Shown here in pieces: positions 35,501 through 43,726 of a DNA stretch of 64,000 nt. Both the position numbers and the translations under genes were made by a program. The stretch spans positions 1 through 64,000 of the forward strand of contig JABACD010000013.1 in the NCBI GenBank assembly GCA_014237855.1, in the 5' to 3' direction. The stretch is from Planctomycetota bacterium. Lineage in GTDB: Bacteria > Planctomycetota > UBA1135 > GCA-002686595. Below the pieces are notes generated by a model that was given only the letters and a program-made list of their open reading frames with translations, did no database searches and was not told the origin of the DNA. Position 1 is the stretch's first letter. Every line of letters starts with the position of its first letter.

Positions 35501-35540
35501 AAGAAAAGACCGCCGCCATCCCTTCGGATGGCGGCGGTCT
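35501..35540 (-). terminator. strong rho-independent terminator after flgE
   Basis: GACCGCCGCCATCC and GGATGGCGGCGGTC form a perfect 14-bp stem with a 4-base loop. On the - strand it is followed by TTTTCTT. It lies 40 bp past the flgE stop and separates the fliK-flgD-flgE unit from flgF. Confidence 0.95.
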
Positions 35541-35579
35541 GTGGGTTCAGATGGCCTGGATGGCCATGCGCCCGGCTTC

Positions 35580-37526
35580 TTAGATCAGATTGACCGTCTC
35601 TGCCAGGATCTCGTCTTCGATCGAGATCACCCTGGAGCTGGCTTGATAACCACGCTGGGCCTCGATCAGGCGAACGAACTGCTCGGCAGTATCGACGTTT
35701 GAGGCCTCAAGAGAGCCTCCCACAACCGTTCCTGCAGCCGCAACTCCGCCGGCCCCCATGATGAGGTTTCCACTGTTCGGAGTTCTGCCCCAGAGGTTGT
35801 CGCCCACCTCATTCAAGCCCTCTGGGTTCGCGAAGGTCGCAATCCCAACGGCGCCGAGGGTGCGGCTCTGCCCATTGGAGTAGAACCCACTGATGGCCCC
35901 ATCTGAGAGTACGTTGATGCTGGCGAGTTCACCTGCACCAAAGCCATCCTGACCGGAGACGTAGACCTCGGCATCCGACCCGAATTGTGTCAGGCCGTCG
36001 AGCTCACCGTCAGTGCCCAGATCAACCAGGATGTTCTGAGTTGATGGTGAGCCGGTGAACTGCAAGGAGATGTTGTTGTTCACAGCACCAAGCCCTGTGG
36101 GCGCACCATTCTCATCGAACTGCAGGCCAGTAATCGGTCCACTCAAGATCGTACCCGCACCATCGAGAAGCTCGGGAGTCACGGTCCAGGTCAGATCCCC
36201 TTGACGCTCGTAGGTGAGAGTCATGGTGTAGGGGATCCCCGCCGGGTCATAGACCTCAGTCGACGTCACCACCGTGTCAGGCCCGGTCCCCTCGGTGGTC
36301 ACCGAGGTCGCATAAGTTGCCCAATCACTGTACCCCACCTGGCCGGCATTATCGCTGAGGGAGAGGAGTAGGTCCGTCTCGCCGGCCGTCTGAGCTTCAA
36401 GGGTGATCTGGCCCGCTGAGTTCAGCGAAACCTGGGCATCCGGATAGAGTGAGTCCAGATAAGCAATGAACTCGTCAACAGTTTCGCCATCGAAGCCGCC
36501 GCCCACCGGACCGTAACGGAAGCTCGCATTGACTGGAGCGCCGTCGGTATCCACACCGGAGATGTTGATCACATCTCCAGGTTCATAATCGACCAGGTTC
36601 CCGGGCAGGTCATTGAGCGTGGTCACACCTGGAATCAGGGGGCCTTCTGAACCGGTCACGAGAGTCGTCGGGATTCCAATCGCTGAAGCTAGGTCCTTAC
36701 CAGCTTCACCCGGATTGATCTTGAGAGTCACATCAGCTCCCTCGAGCTGACTTGTCACCTCGATGAAACCGCTTCCATTCACGGTTGCGCTCACGTCTGT
36801 TAAATTATCGATTGCCGTTGCAATGTCTGCCACGGAGACACCACCGGGTGCACCAGGCACCTGCACCACTGCCGGTGCACCACCGTTGATGACCACCTCC
36901 ATGGTCCAGGTCTCACCAACAGGAATCGGGATGTTCCCTCCAATCGTTCCCGTCAGGACCGCCGGAGATCCATGCTTCAGGGCAGAGGCTCCGGTAAGAA
37001 CCTCGGCCAATGGGCCTGTGATTTCCGCCGGCAGGTTTCCAGCTAGTTCCACGTTGCCCGTACTTGCGGGGGCAAAGGCTGAGTCGACATCAAGCGAGAT
37101 TGGCGAAGAGTTCGGGTCCAACACCCTGTATCCCGTAGATAGATCAACAAGGTTTTGGAGAGCGTCCAGTCCGAAGGTTCCAACGCGCGTGAAGTAGTTA
37201 GCGCTTCCATCGGTGACGCTGAAGAACCCCTGTCCCTCCAGAGCGAGGTCAAAGGTCCGCCCTGTTCCACTCAGTGCGCCCTGTTCAAAAGCACGCACGA
37301 TCGACCCGATGTTGACGCCCAAACCCAGCTGGGAGGGGTTGATTCCTCCAAGAGGGCCGTTTGGTGCAAGGGCGTTCTGCATGGTGCGAGAGAAGTTGTC
37401 TGAGAAACGCACCGTCGACTTCTTGAAGCCTGGTGTGTTCGAGTTGGCCAGGTTGTGGCCAATGACGTCAATCCAGTCCTGGTGGGACTTGAGCGAGGAG
37501 AGGGCCGTGAATAGTGCTGAGGTCAT
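35580..37526 (-). CDS. flgE: flagellar hook protein FlgE
   Basis: 648 residues, longer than the 400 of enterics because of surface domains in the centre. The N-terminal hook motif is ALSSLKSHQDWIDVIGHNLANSNTPGFKKSTVRF. Then FDLALEGQGFFSVTDGSANYFTRVGTF. The C-terminus is ATFANPEGLNEVGDNLWGRTPNSGN and SLEASNVDTAEQFVRLIEAQRGYQASSRVISIEDEI. The middle contains repeated Ig-like, Gly/Thr/Val-rich blocks. Starts 5 bp after flgD. Confidence 0.96.
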   Translation of the reverse strand: MTSALFTALSSLKSHQDWIDVIGHNLANSNTPGFKKSTVRFSDNFSRTMQNALAPNGPLGGINPSQLGLGVNIGSIVRAFEQGALSGTGRTFDLALEGQGFFSVTDGSANYFTRVGTFGLDALQNLVDLSTGYRVLDPNSSPISLDVDSAFAPASTGNVELAGNLPAEITGPLAEVLTGASALKHGSPAVLTGTIGGNIPIPVGETWTMEVVINGGAPAVVQVPGAPGGVSVADIATAIDNLTDVSATVNGSGFIEVTSQLEGADVTLKINPGEAGKDLASAIGIPTTLVTGSEGPLIPGVTTLNDLPGNLVDYEPGDVINISGVDTDGAPVNASFRYGPVGGGFDGETVDEFIAYLDSLYPDAQVSLNSAGQITLEAQTAGETDLLLSLSDNAGQVGYSDWATYATSVTTEGTGPDTVVTSTEVYDPAGIPYTMTLTYERQGDLTWTVTPELLDGAGTILSGPITGLQFDENGAPTGLGAVNNNISLQFTGSPSTQNILVDLGTDGELDGLTQFGSDAEVYVSGQDGFGAGELASINVLSDGAISGFYSNGQSRTLGAVGIATFANPEGLNEVGDNLWGRTPNSGNLIMGAGGVAAAGTVVGGSLEASNVDTAEQFVRLIEAQRGYQASSRVISIEDEILAETVNLI

Positions 37527-37531
37527 CCGCG

Positions 37532-38008
37532 CTACTCCTCGTCCCCCGAGTCGCCATCATCACCGTCACCGGAGTCCGATGCACCGGTGATCTCCACGAC
37601 GTTGAGAAGCGGAACATCCTGACCACCCACGTTGAGGACAGCGATGCCCTCTTCGATTCTTACGGAGGTCACACTGCCGCTGATGCTCTCCTGGGTCGCA
37701 GGATCAATGTAGGTGACGTTCTGTCCAATCAATGAACTGCCTTCAGTGAGCTGAGACATGAGCGCATTGCTCTGCTGAAGAACAGCAAGCCCAAGGAAGT
37801 TGTCGTTCAAGTTCTCCATTTGCTCGAGCGACGAGAATTGCGCCAGCTGAGCGATGAAGTGCTCATTTGATTGAGGATTGATCGGGTCCTGGTTTTGCAG
37901 CTGACTGACGAGCAGTTGCATGAAGGCGTCCTTGCCGAGCTCTTCGCCCGTACTGACGCCCTCGGTCCCGTATCCGTTGAGTCCCGATGAGAGTGCTGAA
38001 ATGTCCAT
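37532..38008 (-). CDS. flgD: flagellar hook-capping protein FlgD
   Basis: 158 residues. The conserved N-terminal block is ELGKDAFMQLLVSQLQNQDPINPQSNEHFIAQLAQFSSLEQMENLN, diagnostic of FlgD. A short beta domain (SLIGQNVTYIDPATQESISGSVTSVRIEEG) follows, and the C-terminus is a short acidic tail. It lacks the larger Tudor-like region of enteric FlgD. It caps the growing hook. Placed between fliK and flgE. Confidence 0.95.
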   Translation of the reverse strand: MDISALSSGLNGYGTEGVSTGEELGKDAFMQLLVSQLQNQDPINPQSNEHFIAQLAQFSSLEQMENLNDNFLGLAVLQQSNALMSQLTEGSSLIGQNVTYIDPATQESISGSVTSVRIEEGIAVLNVGGQDVPLLNVVEITGASDSGDGDDGDSGDEE

Positions 38009-38023
38009 TTGGATGTCGTTGGT

Positions 38024-39142
38024 TCAAGCGTAGGTGTCCACGCCGAGGGCGTTCGAATGGTTTCGAACACGGTCCTCGGGTGTGAAATGTTCGTCGACGA
38101 GTTGTTCGAGTTCGCGGGAGACGTCCTGCCCTGTGGGCCAACCTCCCTTTCCATCCGAAGACCCTTGTTCGAGTTCGAAGTCGAAGCTGGGATCCTGGAA
38201 TCCCTGGTCTGACAGGGCGGACTCGAGTTCGTGAATGTGCTGCTGGAGAATGCCGAGGGTGTCCTCGCTCTCGGCACGTACCAAGGCGCGCACTTGGTCG
38301 TTCTCGACCCTCACACGGATCGATAGCCTTCCGAGTTCAGCCGGCGCTAGTTGAATGCTCGCAGACCGCAGGCCCGGGTGCAGGTGCATGCGGAACTGCT
38401 GCAGGACCTGAGAGGCCTTCTGAGCCTCCTGGCTCTCGGGCGTCGGAGCGGGCTTGGTGATGGTCTTGCGCTCCACGGCTCCGGTGCTATCGGCCTTACC
38501 GCTCTCTGGGGCCGGCATGGGTTGGGCAACCTGGGCTCGCTGGCCGACAGACCTCACGGAACCGGACGGGGCAGGTCCGGCACTCGCCACGCCGCCAGCC
38601 TTGGCACCACCGGCCGCCTCAATCTGAACCAGGGGGTTCAGTGGCGACGCCTCCGGAGTCGGTGCCTCCAGCTCCGAAAGCTCGACGGGCGGCTGAACCC
38701 CTTGTTCCTCGGCGGCAGCGAGCTGGGAGCCCAGCTCTGCCTGAAAATCGCCCTCGAACTCTTCGGACTGACCAGAGAGGGTGGCTCCGGGTCCCTCCGA
38801 AGCGGTCCTGGCCGACCCTGCGCCTCGGGTATTTCGACGGGTACGGGCCTGCTCGCGGTCGCGGGTCTCGACCTGGCGCCTCGTCTCCTTGTTATCGGAC
38901 TGGCGGCGGGCCCTGGCCTCTTCAGGCCGGGTTCCACGACGGCTCTCGCGGCCGGATCCATCTTCCTCTCTCCGGGCGCGTCGACGGCCGCCGGCCCCGA
39001 CCTCTCGGTCCAGGCGCTCGACCGGCCCCTTCCCGTCACCACGACGGTTCAGGTGCCCTTTGATAGGAGAGTTGAGCGACCGCTCCGTGCCGAGCGGCCG
39101 CCCAATACTTTCCAAGGAAGGGAGACTTGCTGAGTTTCCCAT
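38024..39142 (-). CDS. fliK: flagellar hook-length control protein FliK
   Basis: 372 residues. About 250 N-terminal residues are low-complexity, Arg/Glu/Pro/Ala-rich, as usual for the ruler part. The C-terminal Flg_hook domain is RMHLHPGLRSASIQLAPAELGRLSIRVRVENDQVRALVRAESEDTLGILQQHIHELESALSDQGF, the FliK substrate-switch motif. First gene of the fliK-flgD-flgE unit. A sigma-54-like promoter ends 12 bp before the ATG, leaving a leader of about two bases. Confidence 0.9.
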   Translation of the reverse strand: MGNSASLPSLESIGRPLGTERSLNSPIKGHLNRRGDGKGPVERLDREVGAGGRRRARREEDGSGRESRRGTRPEEARARRQSDNKETRRQVETRDREQARTRRNTRGAGSARTASEGPGATLSGQSEEFEGDFQAELGSQLAAAEEQGVQPPVELSELEAPTPEASPLNPLVQIEAAGGAKAGGVASAGPAPSGSVRSVGQRAQVAQPMPAPESGKADSTGAVERKTITKPAPTPESQEAQKASQVLQQFRMHLHPGLRSASIQLAPAELGRLSIRVRVENDQVRALVRAESEDTLGILQQHIHELESALSDQGFQDPSFDFELEQGSSDGKGGWPTGQDVSRELEQLVDEHFTPEDRVRNHSNALGVDTYA

Positions 39143-39154
39143 GGACTCCGTGGG

Positions 39155-39171
39155 AGCAAGGGGAATGCCAA
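39155..39171 (-). promoter_or_regulatory. sigma-54 (-24/-12) promoter before fliK
   Basis: On the - strand TTGGCAT-TCCCC-TTGCT. The invariant GG and GC are ten bases apart; only the last base of TGGCAC differs. The predicted start is near 39144, two bases before the fliK ATG. The spacing to the start codon is almost the same as at flgF, which supports both calls. Confidence 0.72.
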
Positions 39172-39611
39172 GCTCGACGGTGGAATCTAAGTAGCAGTGC
39201 TAAAAAGGCTTACGCCACCCCACCTTGATGAGCCGACCCCCTCCACCCCATGAGTTTCTTTCCAGATCCTGCGAAGGAATTGCCCATGCCCTGGAAACCC
39301 TGACTTATCTGGCACTTGGCGAATGGCTGATTACGTCATAAATAGGCCCTGCGAACCCCAGATGGTCATGAGGGGACTGCTTATTCGTGCAGTACTTACC
39401 TGCAAGGCACCCGATCAGCACCCGTCTTTGGCGACTCAGGGTATGCTTGTACAAGAAGAACAGGTCCTCGGTATGGGCCCTCGCAGCGCTTTCCCCGAAA
39501 GGGGTCAGCGGATAGATGGCTCTCAATTCCTTACCTCACCCCCAAGGCACCCCCCCGCCGCAACAGCTAGCTCGCGGCACACGAGTCGACTTCGCGTCAG
39601 ACCAACAATAC
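39172..39611. other. 440-bp intergenic region between fliK and the cytochrome gene
   Basis: It carries the upstream part of the fliK promoter region and the leader of the beta-propeller/cytochrome gene. A weak sigma-70-like promoter for the latter may be TTGGCG and TACAAG, 16 bases apart, near 39429-39456. The ATG at 39516 and the ATG at 39612 are both in frame with the cytochrome gene; the second directly starts the signal peptide. I see no RNA gene or repeat here. A TGGCAC at 39311-39316 lacks a -12 partner. Confidence 0.4.
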
Positions 39612-42539
39612 ATGGAAGCCAAATTTCTCCCCACACTGCTAGTCGCGACCCTTGCTGTCTCCACCTCATCAGCGCAGCACAAGCAGGTCAGCGCGATTGC
39701 CGTCGCACCAGGCAGTGATACCAATGTCTGGGTCTGTAACCGCGACAACGAGTCGGTTTCCCTCATCGACACGGAGAACGATGTCGTCCTTGCTGAGATC
39801 AAGGTCGGGATCAAGCCTCGGTCACTCTCCCTCTCAGACGACGGAACGCTTCTCTTCGTGGCCAACCAGCGTGGAAACATCCCCCTGCGGGCCAACGCCC
39901 GCCGTGGCTTCCCGGCAAACGCCGATCCTGGAACCATCAGCGTCATCGACACGGCCAGCCGCAGTGTCACGACCACGATTCCGGGTGTTGCAGTCGAGCC
40001 CTATGGCGTTGTGGTCGCTCCGAACGGCAAGTACTTCGCTGTCTCTGGCTTCCGGTCCGGAACCTTCAGGCTGTACGACGCCAACACCCTCGCCCCTTTG
40101 GTCACCCACCAGTACCTGAACGACCTCTCCGAGATCCCGGCGCCCTTCACCATCGCGGACGTGGATGAGAACCGCGACGGCATCGCCGACCTTGGTGATC
40201 CTCGAGGCTTCACGATCAAGTCTGACAGCGCTCAGATCTACGTCACGCACAACAAGTCTCCTTACATCTCCGTGCTCGACATCTCCCTGGATGGGAACGG
40301 CATTCCCACAGGAATCACGCGCAGCGCCAAGATTGCTTTCAACGACTACGACAAGGACCCGTTCTTCAACCCGGTCCCCGTACAGACCATCGAGAGCCAG
40401 GGCTTGCCCCGCTTTATCGAAGACATCGCGATCTCCCCGGACGGATCTCGAGCGCTCTTGCCCCACGTGCTTCACAACATCAATCATGATGTGAATCACA
40501 ACTTTGGTGCGGCCTTGGCCGGTGACTTCGCCAACCGTGTCCATCCCGCCCTGACCGTGATCGATGCAGCAACAAACACGTACAACCAGGCCGGCGACAA
40601 CTCCACACGCCTGCACCACGAGCTCACCGACACCCTGACTCCTGCGGGCTATGCCGGCTTCGGCGAAGCTCACGTCATGACGACCACGGGCAACCCGCTG
40701 GTCCTTGGCGGCAGTGGGTCACCCGTGCTGGGCGGAACCATTGACCTCCAGGTCCAGGGAACCCAACCCGGCGACACCGTTGAGATGTGGGTGGGGTCTG
40801 TCCAGCGCAACGACGACCTGGGACCCGAGGGCTTCCGCTATCTGCGCCCCCGCTTCGTCATCCCGTCACCCGGCGGGAGCCTCAGCCTTTCTGTTCCGAA
40901 CTCTCCCAGCCTTGAGGGCGAGGTCCTGATTGCCCAGGCCCGCGTGATCGACGGAGTCACTGGCGAGCCAGGGACGACCAACGCCGTGCGCTTCCGCCTC
41001 AGTGCAGACACCTACGGAACAGGCGAGCTCGGCTATCGCGCAGGCCACCCGTCACGAGTTCTCTACAACGAGGCAGGAACCAGCGTCTTGATGCTGAACC
41101 GCGGATCGGAAGATCTCTTCCTCTTCGACGCCAGCGGCTCTGACCTCACGCTTCGGACTGTCTTCCCCGAGAGGATCAAGTTCACCGAGCGTCCTGCGCT
41201 CTCCAGCAACATGCCCATGGGTGACATTCCGCTGGGCATCACCATGATCCCTGACCCCACGACTGACAACGATGATGCCCTGGTCTTCGTGATCAACGAG
41301 GGCAACCGAACCGTCAGCTCGCTGCGTGTTGACTTCTCCGCAGGCACGATCCTGCAGCGCTTTGCACCTGCCAAGACAATCATCTCTCAAGACGAGTTCA
41401 GCCTGTCCATCAGGATTGGACAGGAGATCTTCGAGGACGCATCTCGAGATCAGACGACCGGTAACTTCAACAACTCGTGCGCTTCCTGCCACTTCGAAGG
41501 TGGTGCAGACGGCAACGTCTGGCAGCGCCCTGCGGGCCCTCGGTCGACCATGCCCGTCTATGGCGGCACCCTTGGAACCGGGCTCATCTTGTGGAAAGGC
41601 GTCCGCCTGAGCATGGGCGAGACTGGCCCGATGTTCGGTGGAGAGAACGGTGGACACGGAATCTTCACCGACGAGGAGCAGCAGGGTCTCTCCGACTACC
41701 ATGAGGTGGTCACGCCCCCGCTGAACCCCAACAGGGACCCCGGCCACGTGCTCAGCCCTACAGCTGCCTTTGGGCGAGACCTGTTCTTCGGCATCGACGA
41801 CACGGGGCTCAACCCCACCCTTCGCACCGCGAACTGCTTCGAGTGTCACGACAGCACCGAGACCAACATCCTGAGTAACCCGGGGCCGCGTTTCTTCACG
41901 GTGGACTTCGTGAACCCCCTACTCTCCGGCGGTGAAAGCCTGGGGCAACTGGACCCCGACTGCTTCTCGCTCAGGGAGTCCGTCGCAGTCCTTGGCGTCA
42001 GGAACGTGAACACCGGAGCAAACGTTGACCTCGACATGGACGGGACACCCGACCCCGATCGCAACGGCGACGGCTTCCCTGACCTCGAGACCTATGCGGT
42101 CATGAACCTGGACAGCGAGGATGACTTCCGTCGCGACGACCCCAACAGCTACCTCTGTCCTTGCGATCCCGCTCTCGACCCGACCTGCGATCCGCTGAAC
42201 CCCTTCAGACTGTTCAAGCGCTCGGCAGCTAGCTTCTCGATCCCGACCAAGCTAGGGGTCTTTGCAACAGGCCCGTACTTCCATGATCACTCTGTCTACT
42301 CCCTGAGAGGCCTGGTTGATCCCGAAGCTCAGATGTTTGACCCGGTCTATGGAGACGTCGCGTATGGGCTACCGGTTGATCGCCCCGGTGTCTTCAAGGT
42401 CTACAACGAGGCCCACGACGTTCGTGGCCACGAGTCCTTCCCCGGCTCACCCGGTGACTCGAAGGTGCAGCAGACACTCAACAGCACGGACCCGGATGCT
42501 GACACCGAGCGGATCCTGGCCTTCATCAAGTCCCTCTAG
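39612..42539 (+). CDS. secreted beta-propeller protein with C-terminal di-haem cytochrome c peroxidase-like domain
   Basis: 975 residues from the ATG at 39612, which begins a signal peptide (EAKFLPTLLVATLAVSTSSAQ). Residues 25 to about 380 are YVTN/YncE-like propeller blades, e.g. VWVCNRDNESVSLIDTENDVVLAEIKVGIKPRSLSLSDDGTLLFVAN. After a beta-sandwich linker come two c-type haem sites: CASCH (Cys623) and CFECH (Cys742). Two Asp-rich calcium-type loops are present (DENRDGIADLGD and DMDGTPDPDRNGDG). The C-terminal half resembles MauG/CcpA peroxidases. Likely periplasmic or cell-surface electron transfer or oxidation; the substrate is unknown. A clear terminator follows. Confidence 0.85.
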   Translation: MEAKFLPTLLVATLAVSTSSAQHKQVSAIAVAPGSDTNVWVCNRDNESVSLIDTENDVVLAEIKVGIKPRSLSLSDDGTLLFVANQRGNIPLRANARRGFPANADPGTISVIDTASRSVTTTIPGVAVEPYGVVVAPNGKYFAVSGFRSGTFRLYDANTLAPLVTHQYLNDLSEIPAPFTIADVDENRDGIADLGDPRGFTIKSDSAQIYVTHNKSPYISVLDISLDGNGIPTGITRSAKIAFNDYDKDPFFNPVPVQTIESQGLPRFIEDIAISPDGSRALLPHVLHNINHDVNHNFGAALAGDFANRVHPALTVIDAATNTYNQAGDNSTRLHHELTDTLTPAGYAGFGEAHVMTTTGNPLVLGGSGSPVLGGTIDLQVQGTQPGDTVEMWVGSVQRNDDLGPEGFRYLRPRFVIPSPGGSLSLSVPNSPSLEGEVLIAQARVIDGVTGEPGTTNAVRFRLSADTYGTGELGYRAGHPSRVLYNEAGTSVLMLNRGSEDLFLFDASGSDLTLRTVFPERIKFTERPALSSNMPMGDIPLGITMIPDPTTDNDDALVFVINEGNRTVSSLRVDFSAGTILQRFAPAKTIISQDEFSLSIRIGQEIFEDASRDQTTGNFNNSCASCHFEGGADGNVWQRPAGPRSTMPVYGGTLGTGLILWKGVRLSMGETGPMFGGENGGHGIFTDEEQQGLSDYHEVVTPPLNPNRDPGHVLSPTAAFGRDLFFGIDDTGLNPTLRTANCFECHDSTETNILSNPGPRFFTVDFVNPLLSGGESLGQLDPDCFSLRESVAVLGVRNVNTGANVDLDMDGTPDPDRNGDGFPDLETYAVMNLDSEDDFRRDDPNSYLCPCDPALDPTCDPLNPFRLFKRSAASFSIPTKLGVFATGPYFHDHSVYSLRGLVDPEAQMFDPVYGDVAYGLPVDRPGVFKVYNEAHDVRGHESFPGSPGDSKVQQTLNSTDPDADTERILAFIKSL

Positions 42540-42557
42540 ACTTGGTTGAGATCATGC

Positions 42558-42600
42558 GAGAGCAGCCCGGAGGCTTCGGCCTCTGGGCTGCTCTCCTTTT
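42558..42600 (+). terminator. strong rho-independent terminator after the cytochrome gene
   Basis: GAGAGCAGCCCGGAGGC and GCCTCTGGGCTGCTCTC form a 17-bp stem with one G-U pair and a TTCG tetraloop, followed by CTTTT. It separates the + strand gene from rpiA on the other strand; the - strand side has no T-tract. Confidence 0.92.
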
Positions 42601-42620
42601 CGGGCCGGGTGGTTTGACGT

Positions 42621-43310
42621 CTAGGCCTTCTCTCGAACCTCGACCGTGCCACCCTCATCTCCGATGACCACAACGTGAGCCAGGTCGATGAACAATCCAC
42701 ACTCGACCACACCGGGCACGTGAGTGATTGCGCGCTCAAGACCTCGCGCGTCGGCTATCCCCTCGGGAAAACGACAGTCGAAGATGTGGTTGCCATTGTC
42801 CGTCACAAAGGGCTGACCATCCGACAGACGCAGGATTGGTTCCGAGCCGAGGCCCCGAAGCACCGCTGCCACAGTGGGCGAAGAAAACGGAACGAACTCC
42901 ACAGGCAAGAGAAACCCCAACCCAAGGCGGTCAACAACCTTGTCACGGCCAACCACGATGACTTCCTTCTCGGTGATCGAGGCGACCACCTTCTCGCGCA
43001 GCAAGGCGCCTCCGCCGCCCTTGATCATCTGAAAGTCCCCATCGATCTCGTCGGCTCCGTCGATCGTCAGATCAAGGCGCTCGACCTCATCCAAGCTCGC
43101 CAGCGGAATGCCCATCTCCGTGGCCTTCCTCTCGGTGTCCACGGAGGTGGGGACTCCGCGTACCTGTAGTGACTCCTCCGCGATGCGCTCGGCCAGTCGC
43201 TGCAGCGTGAAGAAGACGGTTGAACCGGTGCCCAGGCCCACCGTCATGCCGCTCTGGACCAGATCTGCTGCGTGTCGGCCGGAGACTTCCTTGGGGTTCG
43301 AGGGTGCCAT
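42621..43310 (-). CDS. rpiA: ribose-5-phosphate isomerase A
   Basis: 229 residues from the ATG at 43310, preceded by AAAGGA; a frame to 43388 has no supported start. RpiA motifs are all present: GMTVGLGTGSTVFF, LDLTIDGADEIDGDFQMIKGGGGALLREKVVA with the catalytic Asp, Lys and Glu, DRLGLGFLLPVEFVPF, and VTDNGNHIFDC. Interconverts ribose 5-phosphate and ribulose 5-phosphate in the pentose phosphate pathway. Divergent from feoAB across 182 bp. Confidence 0.96.
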   Translation of the reverse strand: MAPSNPKEVSGRHAADLVQSGMTVGLGTGSTVFFTLQRLAERIAEESLQVRGVPTSVDTERKATEMGIPLASLDEVERLDLTIDGADEIDGDFQMIKGGGGALLREKVVASITEKEVIVVGRDKVVDRLGLGFLLPVEFVPFSSPTVAAVLRGLGSEPILRLSDGQPFVTDNGNHIFDCRFPEGIADARGLERAITHVPGVVECGLFIDLAHVVVIGDEGGTVEVREKA

Positions 43311-43440
43311 ATTCCTTTGGTGGACGGGGCCTGGATGGGCCTGGAGCCGAGAATCGCGAGGGGGCATTCTACGCGGGTCCGTGTTCACGATCCCCCCTGG
43401 AGCCTCCAGGCGACCGTATTCAGGAAACTCCGTTCATGCT

Positions 43441-43483
43441 CTGGCAGATCGCTTTCGATACCTTAGAATGAGATGCAGTCTCA
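43441..43483 (+). promoter_or_regulatory. feoAB promoter with an overlapping palindrome
   Basis: CTGGCA and TAGAAT (5 of 6 match to TATAAT) lie 17 bp apart at 43441-43446 and 43464-43469. A perfect inverted repeat TGAGA-TGCAG-TCTCA begins at the last base of the -10 (43469-43483). A Fur or DtxR/IdeR-type iron regulator would fit a site here, but the sequence is only loosely like either consensus. Confidence 0.5.
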
Positions 43484-43492
43484 AGAACGGCC

Positions 43493-43726
43493 ATGACACG
43501 ACTCAGCGAACTGAACCCTGGTAGCTCCGCCGCCCTCCTCGAGGTCGGTGGGGATCGATCCTTTCGCCGACGCCTGATGGAACTCGGACTCCTCCCGGGA
43601 ACCCAGCTCAGGCTGGTCCGTCGTGTTGCCATTGGCGACCTGCTCGAACTCGAAGTTCGTGGCTGCCACCTGAGCTTGCGCTGTTGCGACGCCCACCACC
43701 TCATGGTGGATGGAATCCGCGGCTGA
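43493..43726 (+). CDS. feoA: ferrous iron transport protein FeoA
   Basis: 77 residues, an SH3-like FeoA domain: LLEVGGDRSFRRRLMELGLLPGTQLRLVRRVAIGDLLELEVRGCHLSLR. FeoA is a small cytoplasmic partner of FeoB. Overlaps feoB by 17 bp. Two adjacent Cys (RCCDAHH) near the end are unusual. Confidence 0.92.
   Translation: MTRLSELNPGSSAALLEVGGDRSFRRRLMELGLLPGTQLRLVRRVAIGDLLELEVRGCHLSLRCCDAHHLMVDGIRG

Noticed and set aside
39309-39316. CTGGCAC (-24 like) upstream of the cytochrome gene
   Set aside because: No TTGC at the -12 position.
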